Shown: piece after piece, positions 16,966 through 25,353 of the stretch
Position numbering within the stretch: the first letter of the stretch is position 1
Layout of the letters: every line of letters starts with the position of its first letter
Assembly: GCA_963773735.1 (NCBI GenBank)
Contig: CAVZCK010000004.1
Location: 124,001 to 188,000 of the forward strand
DNA length: 64,000 bases
Source of the DNA: CAVZCK01 sp963773735
GTDB taxonomy: Bacteria > Pseudomonadota > Alphaproteobacteria > Rhizobiales > Rhodomicrobiaceae
Reading direction: 5' to 3'
The notes under the pieces: generated by a model
What the model was told of the DNA's origin: nothing
The model's database searches: none
Seen by the model: the letters and a program-made list of their open reading frames with translations, nothing else
Translations under genes and position numbers: made by a program

Positions 16966-18800
16966 ATGATGGATGAAAACAACCGCAATTTCCTTTTGGC
17001 CCTGGCGCTATCGGTCCTGGTGCTCATTAGCTGGCAGCTTCTGTTTGCACCGACGGACGCCGACCGTTTGCACACAGCAGCAACAGCAGCAGCAGGCCAC
17101 CCAGCAGGAGCAGCAGGCTCCGGCGAGTCCGCCAGGCGCCGTGCCTCAGCCGGGCGTGAATGCGCCGCCCGCGCCGGGTTCGGCCGTGCCCGCGATGCCG
17201 GGCACCGCGCCTGCGACCGAAACGCGCGAAGCCGCGCTTGCCGCCTCGCCGCGCGTGGAAATCGATACGCCCAGCTTGCGCGGCTCAATTTCGCTGAAGG
17301 GCGCGCGGATCGACGATCTGGTGCTGAAGCAATTCAGAGTTACGGTCGATCCGAACAGCGACAATGTCACATTGCTGTCGCCGTCCGGCAGCCCCTCGCC
17401 CTATTACGTCGAGCAAGGCTGGACCATGACGGGGAATGAGCGCGTCAAGCTTCCAACGTCCGATACGTTGTGGAAGGCGGAAACACCGGGACCGCTTGCG
17501 CCCGACCATCCGGTCACGCTCGTCTACGATAATGGCGAGGGCCTAACCTTCCGCCGCACGATCTCAGTCGACCAGGATTACATGTTTACAGTGAGCCAGG
17601 AGGTGGAAAACAAATCGGCCCGGCCGGTGACGCTCTATCCCTATTCGCTGATTGCCCGGCATGGTCGGCCCGAGACGGCCAATTTTCGCATCCTTCATGA
17701 AGGCCTTGATCGGCGTGATGGGCGATAAAGGTCTGCAGGAGATCAAATATCAGCAAGCCATGGACGCGGGGACGACGACGTTCAAGGAGACGTCAGGCTG
17801 GCTCGGTATTACAGACAAATATTGGGCGGCGGCGCTAATTCCGGACCAGACAACGCCCTATGAGGCACATTTTCAGGGACGGAAGGCCAACAATGTCGAG
17901 ACCTTTCAGACCGATTTCCTGCTGGGTGCGGAGACCGTCGCGCCGGGAGCCAAGCAGTCCGTTTCCACCAGGGTGTTCGCCGGTGCCAAGCAGGTGAACG
18001 TCGTCGTCGGCTACGAGGAGAGATACGGGATCAATAAATTCGAGCTGATGATCGACTGGGGCTGGTTCCGCTTCATCACCAAGCCGATGTTCTACGCGCT
18101 CGACTTCTTCTACCACCTGGTGGGCAATTTCGGCATCGCGATTCTGATCGTCACGGTACTGCTCAAGCTGGCTTTCTTCCCGCTCGCGAACAAATCTTAT
18201 GAATCGATGAGCAAGATGAAGAAGCTGCAGCCGGAGATGACGCGCCTTCGCGAGCGCTATAAAGACGACAAGGTGAAGCAGCAGCAGGCGCTGATGGCTC
18301 TGTACAAGAAGGAAAAGGTCAATCCGATGTCGGGTTGTCTGCCGATCCTGATACAGATCCCGGTGTTCTTCTCGCTCTATAAGGTCCTTTATGTGACGAT
18401 CGAAACCCGTCACGCGCCATTCTTCGGCTGGATCCAGGATCTGTCCGCGCCGGATCCGACGACGATTTTCAATCTGTTCGGGCTCATCCCGTGGACGCCG
18501 CCGCATTTCCTGATGCTGGGGATCTGGCCGCTTCTGATGGGCATATCGATGTTCGTTCAGATGAAGCTGAACCCGACGCCGCCCGACCCCGTGCAGCAGC
18601 AGATCTTCACCTGGATGCCCTTGATCTTCACCTTTCTGCTGGCGTCCTTCCCGGCCGGTCTCGTGATCTACTGGACCTGGAACAACTCGCTGTCGATCCT
18701 TCAGCAATGGGTGATCATGCGCCGGCAGGGCGTCGAGGTGAACTTGCTTGAAAACCTTGGCCTCAGCCGAAAAAGTCCCGGAACCGCGCGGAAGGGCTGA
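16966..18800 (+). CDS. yidC: Membrane protein insertase YidC (two frameshifts)
   Basis: YidC/Oxa1 insertase of about 610 residues, essential for insertion of many inner-membrane proteins alone or with SecYEG. Order: N-terminal signal anchor (NRNFLLALALSVLVLISWQL), a Gln-rich linker, the periplasmic beta-supersandwich domain (SPRVEIDTPSLRGSISLKGA; GLTFRRTISVDQDYMF), then the conserved hydrophobic core (FFYHLVGNFGIAILIVTVLL; KMKKLQPEMTRLRERYKDD; NPMSGCLPILIQIPVFFSLY) and final helices ending QWVIMRRQGVEV. One base is missing near 17070-17076 at the start of the Gln tract and another near 17703 (HEGL to IGVMGDKGLQE). Because yidC is essential, these breaks are almost surely sequence errors. Start at the first of two ATGs. 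Confidence 0.93.
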
Positions 18801-18828
18801 CGGCTTTCGCCGGAGCCTTTTCCGTTTT

Positions 18829-18898
18829 GAGCATGATCGTTTCGTAAAAGCGGTCCGCCCCCGTTTTCACGGGGACATGCTTTTGCGGATTATGCGCT
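18829..18898. repeat. Dispersed GAGCATGATC-type palindromic element
   Basis: GAGCATGATCGTTTCG at its left end, a central CCCCGTTTTCACGGGGACA and a right end TTTTGCGGATTATGCGC. It resembles the element at 9089-9209 in order and sequence. Such elements are frequent in Rhizobiales intergenic DNA. Confidence 0.55.
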
Positions 18899-18902
18899 AG
18901 GA

Positions 18903-18943
18903 AACAAAAAACCCGCCACGGGAGGGCGCGCCGCGGCGGGTTT
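18903..18943 (-). terminator. Rho-independent terminator of the minus-strand small gene
   Basis: AAACCCGCC (18909-18917) pairs with GGCGGGTTT (18935-18943); on the minus strand the stem is followed by a T-rich run (complement of 18904-18911). It may also stop yidC transcripts from the other side. Confidence 0.8.
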
Positions 18944-18966
18944 GATCGTTCTGGGCAGAGAGTTCC

Positions 18967-19279
18967 TCAGTATGCCCAGCCGCGGCGATAAACGACGCCG
19001 CCATTGGGGCCAACCCATCTCCGGCTATAATAGGCGCCGCCGTAAGGGCCGCGTCCCGCCCTGGTGACCCGGCGGTAGACGCGCCCGTCCGGTGTGGTCA
19101 CGGTGACCGCGCCGCTGATAATAGCCCGGCACGCCATAGCCATGCCAATGAACCGTGCCGCCATTCGGGCCAACCCAGGTTGCACTGCCGGAGTCGGCAT
19201 GAGCGTCGGAACTGAGGGCCACGGAGCCGGCAAGCAGGGCGCCGCAGAGCGCCATCGTGATACGAACAGCTTTAGACAT
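18967..19279 (-). CDS. Small exported hypothetical protein (frameshifted)
   Basis: Starts at the ATG at 19279 with GAGGAG 9 nt upstream. A signal peptide (MSKAVRITMALCGALLAGSV, cleavage near AHA) is followed by a Gly/Tyr/Arg-rich mature part in which WVGPNGG occurs twice, before and after a frame shift near 19118. Joining the frames gives about 103 residues ending in VVYRRGWAY. Small secreted glycine/tyrosine-rich proteins of this kind are common in Rhizobiales and have no assigned role. It is an opposite-strand gene lying between yidC and engB, which are normally adjacent in this order. Confidence 0.65.
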
Positions 19280-19834
19280 TGCGATATGCTCCTCAATAAA
19301 TCTTTCCGTCGACGCCAATTGTACGGACTTGGTTTGAATATCCGTCGCAGAAAGATCGGAAAATAAGCGATATCGTAATTGTAACTGATGACAATTTTGG
19401 ATTTAGTGTATGCGTAATGGGCAATCGTCCGCGCATGTCGCAATGTTTTATTTTGTTCTTATTATACTGTATTTTCATGAGCGCGCGCAAAACGGTCAGT
19501 CCGCCTGGGGCACAAAAGTTGCGGCAGCCTGCATCGGCGATATGCGACGGCAAATGCCGCCAGGCGGCTCTTACCGCCCAAAACACCCGTCACTTTTGAT
19601 GAAAGTTTCAGCATGAGTTTGTGCGCTCCCGCAGTTGCGCCTATGGATTGGCAAGACGCTATACGGACAGCATCTCCAGACTCCCTCGCGGCGAATTGTA
19701 ATTTTTTTGGGCGAACTGATCGCGCAATTGGACTCTTCGGCGGCACTTTGTTGCCGAGAACGCTTCGATGGCGTTTCTCCCCGGCTTCGATGCGCACGAT
19801 TGGCGTGATGTTCCGGACTTGGTAAAGGGACCAT
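19280..19834. other. Intergenic region upstream of engB
   Basis: About 555 bp with a relatively AT-rich first part (19300-19480). Frames on both strands are short and overlap; none shows a motif. It must contain the promoters of engB and the small exported gene. Confidence 0.5.
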
Positions 19835-20476
19835 ATGAACGCTTCGAAAGAGGAAGCAGCGCTGCTCGCACGCCATGCGGAGCAATTGTTCCGCCAGCCA
19901 TGCGTTTTCGTGAAGGGCGTCGTGGACCGTGCCGGTCTGCCTGGCGAGCTGCTCCCGGAGGTCGCCTTCGCGGGCCGCTCCAATGTCGGCAAGTCCAGCC
20001 TGCTCAATGCGATGATCGGCCAGGGTCAGCTCGCCCGGACCTCCAACACGCCGGGCCGTACCCGCGAGGTGAACTATTTCCGCCTCGGGGACGCTCTGCA
20101 CATCGTCGATATGCCGGGCTACGGCTATGCCCGCGCGTCCAAGAGCCTCGTCAAAAGCTGGCAGCGCCTCGTCTTCGACTATCTTGCGGGACGATCGCAG
20201 CTCAAGCGCGTCTTCCTGCTGATTGACAGCCGCCATGGGGTGAAGTCGAACGACCTCGAGGCGATGACGCTGATGGATAAATCCGCGGTTTCATATCAAC
20301 TCGTGCTGACCAAGACCGACAAGCTGAAGCCGAACGAGCTTGAGCAGGTTTCGGCGGCAACGCTCGGCGAGATCGGCAAGCATCCGGCCGCCTATCCCGA
20401 GCTGATCGTTACGTCGGCGGAGAAGAAGATTGGCATGGAACGGCTACGAGAAGCCGTCGCCCGGGCGCTGATCTAG
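19835..20476 (+). CDS. engB: Ribosome biogenesis GTP-binding protein YsxC/EngB
   Basis: A 213-residue TrmE-Era-EngA-EngB superfamily GTPase needed for large ribosomal subunit assembly. Motifs: G1 FAGRSNVGKSSLLNA, G2 with TSNTPGRTREVNYF, G3 VDMPGYGYA, G4 VLTKTDKL and G5 TSAEKK. Full length, intact. In most alphaproteobacteria it directly follows yidC; here about 1 kb separates them. The following RuBisCO-like gene starts 110 bp downstream and is probably transcribed separately. Confidence 0.95.
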   Translation: MNASKEEAALLARHAEQLFRQPCVFVKGVVDRAGLPGELLPEVAFAGRSNVGKSSLLNAMIGQGQLARTSNTPGRTREVNYFRLGDALHIVDMPGYGYARASKSLVKSWQRLVFDYLAGRSQLKRVFLLIDSRHGVKSNDLEAMTLMDKSAVSYQLVLTKTDKLKPNELEQVSAATLGEIGKHPAAYPELIVTSAEKKIGMERLREAVARALI

Positions 20477-20585
20477 GAGATTCGGGGCCGGGCGAGGACT
20501 TGCCAGAAAGGCGTAACGGCGTGCAAATAGCGCTGTTGCCGACCGGTCACCGACCGACCGTGCAACGGAGCGTGTCTGAGGTTTC

Positions 20586-21686
20586 ATGCGCCTAACTGCC
20601 ACCTATCGAATCCGCTGCGCCGCCGCCGAAATCGCCCGGAAAGCCGAGGCACTCGCGATCGAGCAGAGTGTCGAGCTGCCGCTCGACGCTATCGATGACC
20701 GTCTCGTGCTGGACGACATCGTCGGGCGGGTCAGCGAGATCGAGGACTGCAGCGACGGCTCGTTCCGTGTGCGCATATCGCTCGCCGCGAGCACGACCGG
20801 CAACGAGCCCGGCCAGCTCATGAACATCCTGTTCGGCAATAGCTCGCTGCATGAGGACATTGCGCTGGAGGATGTCCAGCTGCCGCCCGAAATGATCGCG
20901 GCTTTCTCCGGGCCGAATGCAGGCATCGCCGGGCTGCGGGAGCGCGCCGGCGCGGTCGCGCGCGCCATGACCTGCACGGCGATCAAGCCACAGGGACTCT
21001 CGCCCGAGGCGCTTGCCGATCTGGCCTATCGTTTTGCGCTCGGCGGCATCGACTTTATCAAGGACGATCACACCCTCGCCGACCAACGCTACAGCCCATT
21101 CGCGGTCCGGGTGAAAGCCTGCGCGGCGGCGGCGCGCAAAGCCGCATCGGAAACCGGCCATTCAACACGCTACGTGCCGAGCCTGTCCGGCAATCTCGAC
21201 CAGCTTCGCGATCAGGTGAGGATTGCGCGGGCTGAGGGTCTCGACACGCTGCTGATCACGCCGATGGTCACCGGCCTTCCCGCTTTTCACGCGATCGCTG
21301 ATGAAAACCGCGAGATGGCGTTTCTTGCCCATCCGGCATTGGGTGGCGCCGCGCGGATCGCGCCGCCGCTGCTGTTCGGCAAGCTGTTCCGCCTCTTCGG
21401 CGCAGACGCCGTCATCTTCCCGCATCATGGCGGACGGTTCGGTTATTCGATCGACACCTGCCGCGCGATCGCCGATGCCGCGCGCAAGCCGTGGGGGCGG
21501 CTCGATCGCGCCGTGCCGGTCCCCGCCGGCGGCATGACCTTAGACCGGCTTGGCGAGATTCTTGATTTTTACGGCCCTGACACGATGATTCTGATAGGCG
21601 GCGGGCTCCTCAAGGCACGCAAGCGCCTGACCGAGGAGAGCGCGATTTTCGTCCGGCGGGTGGCCGCGCTGAGCGAAGGGGAGTGA
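20586..21686 (+). CDS. RuBisCO-like protein (form IV type)
   Basis: A 366-residue member of the RuBisCO large-subunit superfamily. The N-terminal ferredoxin-like domain is short (about 110 residues) and the barrel carries TAIKPQGLSPEALADLAYRF, corresponding to the active-site lysine strand, and GGIDFIKDDHTLADQRYSPF, corresponding to the K-D-D-E metal/carbamate motif but with H in place of E. Later come HHGGRFGYSIDTCRAI and ILIGGGLL in phosphate-binding positions. The altered motif and short length mean it is not a CO2-fixing enzyme. Characterised relatives act in methionine salvage (enolase, isomerase) and in apiose catabolism (3-oxo-isoapionate 4-phosphate enzymes); its own substrate is unknown. 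A GAGG site precedes the ATG. It heads an operon with a cupin and Rieske redox proteins. Confidence 0.9.
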   Translation: MRLTATYRIRCAAAEIARKAEALAIEQSVELPLDAIDDRLVLDDIVGRVSEIEDCSDGSFRVRISLAASTTGNEPGQLMNILFGNSSLHEDIALEDVQLPPEMIAAFSGPNAGIAGLRERAGAVARAMTCTAIKPQGLSPEALADLAYRFALGGIDFIKDDHTLADQRYSPFAVRVKACAAAARKAASETGHSTRYVPSLSGNLDQLRDQVRIARAEGLDTLLITPMVTGLPAFHAIADENREMAFLAHPALGGAARIAPPLLFGKLFRLFGADAVIFPHHGGRFGYSIDTCRAIADAARKPWGRLDRAVPVPAGGMTLDRLGEILDFYGPDTMILIGGGLLKARKRLTEESAIFVRRVAALSEGE

Positions 21687-21688
21687 CC

Positions 21689-22144
21689 ATGGAGAATACG
21701 AAACACTTCCGTCGCCATAAGGGCGGCTTCCGGTGGGCGGAGGTCGAACTCCACGTCTATAAGACCGAGGGCGAGGGTCCCTTCAAGGACGTCACCCGTC
21801 AGACGCTGTTCAACGCCGAGCATCTGGCCGGTGAGCTGCGCTATTTCGAAATCTCCCCCGGCGGGCACTCGACGCTCGAACGACACGAGCATGTCCATGC
21901 GGTGATGATTCTGCGCGGTCATGGCCGCTGTCTCGTCGGCGACCAGGTCCGGGACGTCTCGACGCTCGATCTGGTAAACATCCCGCCCATGACCTGGCAC
22001 CAGTTCCGTGCCGGGCCGGGGGAACCGCTCGGCTTTCTCTGCATGGTCAATCGTGAGCGCGATCGCCCGCAGCTTCCCGGCGCCGACGATCTCGCAGCGC
22101 TTGAAGCCGATCCGCAGATTGCCGCTTTCCTGCGCTCGGAATGA
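21689..22144 (+). CDS. Cupin-domain protein
   Basis: A 151-residue single-domain cupin. The metal-binding first motif is GGHSTLERHEHVHAVMILRG, with closely spaced histidines, and the second is LVNIPPMTWHQFRAG with the last ligand histidine. The ATG at 21689 lies 2 bp after the RuBisCO-like stop with AGGGGAG overlapping that gene's end, so translation is coupled. Small cupins of this type act as sugar-phosphate isomerases, epimerases or dioxygenases; the neighbourhood suggests it processes the same substrate as the RuBisCO-like protein (inference). Confidence 0.85.
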   Translation: MENTKHFRRHKGGFRWAEVELHVYKTEGEGPFKDVTRQTLFNAEHLAGELRYFEISPGGHSTLERHEHVHAVMILRGHGRCLVGDQVRDVSTLDLVNIPPMTWHQFRAGPGEPLGFLCMVNRERDRPQLPGADDLAALEADPQIAAFLRSE

Positions 22145-22308
22145 TCCCGTCACACGGCGCCGCTCGCCCCACGTCATCTCACGCACCAAAATCCCCTTTA
22201 TGCCGCCGCAAGCGCGCGGTAGATATCGTCCCTAAGGGGCATCATTCAGCGAATTTTTCTTCCCACTCGACTGTTACGTAGCGGCCCGATCATCGGAGTG
22301 TAAACGCT

Positions 22309-22509
22309 ATGCAGGTGCTTTATGGCGTGGCGATCTATCTCGCGGCCGGCCTGTTGGTGGCCTTGTCTTTGGTGACGTTCGGCATTGCGCGGGTGCTTTC
22401 GGAGCGGCGTCCCGCAAGCATCGGCGCCCGCCTGCTGTTTGTGCCCGGCGCAACGGTGCTCTGGCCGTATGTGCTTGTCCGCCTGATCCGCGGCCGGAGA
22501 GCGTCATGA
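22309..22509 (+). CDS. Small hypothetical membrane protein
   Basis: A 66-residue protein with two predicted helices (about 5-27 and 40-58) joined by a basic loop (SERRPASIGAR) and ending RLIRGRRAS. It overlaps the next small gene by 4 bp (ATGA type) and belongs to the operon that leads into the Rieske membrane protein. I recognise no family; a small subunit or assembly factor for the membrane redox protein is plausible from context only. Confidence 0.65.
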   Translation: MQVLYGVAIYLAAGLLVALSLVTFGIARVLSERRPASIGARLLFVPGATVLWPYVLVRLIRGRRAS

Positions 22510-22643
22510 GACGCGGACACCGGCGGACGCATCGCGTGATCTGGCTCATTCTGCTGCCTCTCTTGCTCATCGGCCTGACGATGGCCCTGGCGCTCAGGCC
22601 GCCGCCCCCACCTCCGGAAACGCCAACAGAGGCCGCCAAATGA
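22506..22643 (+). CDS. Very small hypothetical membrane protein (45 aa)
   Basis: ATG at 22506 overlaps the previous stop, and its own stop (22641-22643) overlaps the ATG of the next gene at 22640. The product is MRRGHRRTHRV followed by one hydrophobic helix (IWLILLPLLLIGLTMALAL) and a proline-rich tail (RPPPPPPETPTEAAK). Translational overlap on both sides, a clean membrane span and no stop in frame make this a credible gene that most automatic calls would omit because of its size. Confidence 0.6.
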   Translation: MRRGHRRTHRVIWLILLPLLLIGLTMALALRPPPPPPETPTEAAK

Positions 22644-23689
22644 GCACCGGTTTCAAAGCGGTTCAGTGGAACCGCCCCAAGATCGTCTATGACGCGATCC
22701 TCATTGCGGCGGTCGCCACTTATATCGGCGGCTTCATCTTTACCAGTTTCCGGCTCTATCCCGATCAGAACCATCTTGAGGTCATCGACACCTATATCCG
22801 CGCCTGCGGCTCCTGCGCCTTCCTGATGCTGACGGTGATTCTGGCGATCGGGCCACTCGTCAGGCTGTTTCCGAGCCTTCGCCCGCTTCTCTACAACCGC
22901 CGCCATTTCGGCGTGCTCACCTTCCTCGTCGCGCTTGCCCATGCCTGGTTCATGATTGACTGGTATATCGCGCAGAACGCGCTGCCGAGCCTGCTTGCCG
23001 AGCTGTCGAAGGCCGAGGACTATGGCAAATTCATCGGCTTCCCGTTCAAGGTGCTTGGCCTCGGCGCGCTGCTCATCCTCATGGTCATGGCGGTCACGAG
23101 CCATGATTTCTGGCTCGAATTTCTGGGACCGCGCGCCTGGAAGGCGATGCATATGGCCGTCTATGCCGCCTATGCGCTGGTGATCATGCATGTCGCGCTC
23201 GGCATCCTGCAAGATGACCGCAACCCGCTGATCCCGCTGATGCTGATCACCGGGGTGGGCACAGTCGGCGCCCTGCATCTGGCGGCCGGCTGGCGCGAGG
23301 CGGCGGGCGACAGAGGCACGGCGCTCGTCGGTGGGGGCTGGCTGACGGTCGGCCCGCCGGAGCTCATCCCCGATAAGCGCGCCCGGATCGTCTCCGCGCC
23401 GGCCGGCGAGCGGATCGCGGTGTTCCGCGACGGCAATCTCGTCAGTGCCGTGACCAATCTCTGCGCGCATCAAAACGGCCCGATCGGCGAAGGCCGCGTC
23501 GTCAATGGCTGCATCATTTGTCCCTGGCACGGCTACGAATACCGCCTGGAGGATGGCTGTGCTCCGCCGCCCTTCACCGAACGGCTGGCGACCTACCGCC
23601 TTCGCCTGCGCGACGGCATCGTTGAGGTCAATCCAGCGCCGCTGCCGCCGGGCACGCCGGTCGCGATCGCCGTAGGCCCTGTCGAGTAG
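22640..23689 (+). CDS. Ferric-reductase-like membrane protein with C-terminal Rieske domain
   Basis: A 349-residue protein. Residues about 15-220 form a six-helix heme-binding module of the ferric reductase/NOX type, with histidines on adjacent helices (RRHFGVLTFLVALAHAWF; KAMHMAVYAAYALVIMHVAL). Residues about 240-335 form a Rieske [2Fe-2S] domain with the ligands C-x-H (NLCAHQNGPIGEG) and C-x-x-H (CIICPWHGYEYRLEDG). The combination passes electrons between a membrane b-type heme and a soluble or quinol partner. The gene is coupled to two tiny membrane proteins and followed 40 bp later by a Rieske flavoprotein, so the pair may form one electron-transfer chain. Confidence 0.8.
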   Translation: MSTGFKAVQWNRPKIVYDAILIAAVATYIGGFIFTSFRLYPDQNHLEVIDTYIRACGSCAFLMLTVILAIGPLVRLFPSLRPLLYNRRHFGVLTFLVALAHAWFMIDWYIAQNALPSLLAELSKAEDYGKFIGFPFKVLGLGALLILMVMAVTSHDFWLEFLGPRAWKAMHMAVYAAYALVIMHVALGILQDDRNPLIPLMLITGVGTVGALHLAAGWREAAGDRGTALVGGGWLTVGPPELIPDKRARIVSAPAGERIAVFRDGNLVSAVTNLCAHQNGPIGEGRVVNGCIICPWHGYEYRLEDGCAPPPFTERLATYRLRLRDGIVEVNPAPLPPGTPVAIAVGPVE

Positions 23690-23729
23690 TTATTGACACC
23701 GCAAGCAATTTTCAGGAGTGCCACCCGCC

Positions 23730-25347
23730 ATGAAGCCAATCTCAGTCGCGATCTGGGCCGACCTTGCGGACCGCAAGCCCGCTTATGCGCTGGTGGGGGG
23801 CGTCGATCTGGTCGTCATCCGCCATGACGATCGGGCCTCGGTCCTCTATGGCCGCTGCTTGCATCGCGGCGCCCTGCTCGCCGACGGTTTCGTCGACGGC
23901 AATAAATCTGATTTGCGGCGTGCATCATTGGGACTACCGGATCGACAGCGGCATCAGCGAATATAACAATGAGGAGGCGCTGGCAAAATTCGGCGCCTGG
24001 GTGGAGAACGGTTCGGTCCATGTCGATGCCGACGAGATCGCGGCCTGGGAAGCGAAGCACCCGCAGCCTTACGACCGCAATGCTTATCTCGGCCTTTACG
24101 CGGACATTCACGGCGACCCGGTCGAGCCGCACGTCAAGAGCATCCAGACCTACGCCAAGGACGGCCTGACCAAGACCGGCCATCACGGCTTGATCGAGGC
24201 GATGGGCGTGCCGCGCGGCGAGCTGCCCTTGTGGGACGACATTCAGTTTGTCGTCGGCCAGCTCCACAAAATGCCGCTGCTCGACGACGAGCCGGTCGGC
24301 ACCGAGGTGATCGTCGGGCCGAATGCACAGAAACCTTTGCGCCTCGAAATTCCGCTGATCGTCTCGGATATGAGTTTCGGTGCGCTCTCCGAGCCGGCAA
24401 AGGTCGCGCTCGCCAAGGGCGCGGAGATGGCGGGAACCGGGATCTGTTCCGGTGAAGGCGGAATGCTCCCCTCCGAGCAGGCGGCCAATTCCCGCTATTT
24501 CTATGAGCTGGCCTCGGCACGCTTCGGTTTCGGCTGGGACAAGGTCGAGAAAGTGCAGGCATTCCATTTCAAAGGCGGCCAGGGCGCCAAGACTGGGACC
24601 GGAGGTCATTTGCCGGGTAAGAAGGTGACGGGCAAGATTGCCGAGGTCCGCGGCCTCAAGGAAGGGGAGCCGGCCATTTCGCCGGCACGCTTCCCGGATT
24701 GGACCGAAATTTCCCAGATCCGCGATTTTGCCAATGAGGTGCGCGCGCGGACGGGCGGCATTCCGATCGGTTATAAGCTTTCGGCTCAGCACATCGAAAA
24801 GGATATCGACGCGGCGCTCGCAGTCGGCGTCGATTATATCATCATCGACGGGCGGGGCGGCGCGACGGGCGCTGCTCCGATCATCTTCCGCGACAATATT
24901 TCGGTGCCGACCATTCCCGCGCTCGCCCGTGCGCGGCGGCATCTCGACAAGTCGGGCCGAAGCGATGTGACCCTGATCATCACCGGCGGCCTGCGCACGC
25001 CCGCCGATTTCGCCAAGGCGCTTGCGCTTGGCGCCAATGCCGTCGCGGTGTCGAACGCCGCCATCCAGGCGATCGGCTGTCTCGGCATGCGCGCCTGTCA
25101 CACCAACAACTGCCCGGTCGGCATCGCCACGCAGAAGCCGCATCTGGTCGCCCGGCAGATCGTCGATAAATCCGCCGAGCGGCTGGCGAATTTCTTCAGG
25201 GCTGCGACCGAGCTGATGCAGATCCTTGCCCGCGCCTGCGGACACCGGCATCTCAATCAATTCTCGCGCGAGGATCTGGTGACCTGGAAGGAGGATATGG
25301 CGAGGTTGTCGGGCGTCGCCTATGGCGGGGTCGGCCTCAGCGCCTGA
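23730..25347 (+). CDS. Rieske / FMN-binding glutamate-synthase-domain fusion (frameshifted)
   Basis: About 538 residues once an extra A at 23904-23906 is removed (DGN-NLICGVHHWDYRIDSG). Residues 40-70 hold a Rieske centre: C-x-H in YGRCLHRGALLADG and C-x-x-H in ICGVHHWDYR. The remainder is the glutamate synthase alpha/beta barrel: PLIVSDMSFGALSEPAKVAL, HFKGGQGAKTGTGGHLPG, IIIDGRGGATGAAP, and the iron-sulfur cysteines in CLGMRACHTNNCPVGIAT. Related stand-alone GltS domains bind FMN and a 3Fe-4S cluster and transfer electrons or ammonia-derived groups (for example in N-methylglutamate synthase). AGGAG at 23714-23718 serves the ATG at 23730. The glutaminase domain is absent, so it is not a conventional glutamate synthase. 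Confidence 0.82.
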
Positions 25348-25353
25348 GCCGCG

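Noticed and set aside
16966..18800. Programmed frameshifting in yidC and other genes
   Set aside because: No slippery heptamers with downstream structures at the breaks, shifts occur in both directions and at many unrelated genes; sequencing error fits better.
20586..21686. Carbon-fixing RuBisCO
   Set aside because: Short length, K-D-D-H in place of K-D-D-E and no phosphoribulokinase or small subunit nearby.
22307..25260. Long minus-strand frames across the RuBisCO-like/Rieske operon
   Set aside because: Rich in Arg, Asp, His and Glu without any motif and antisense to clear conserved genes; shadow frames.
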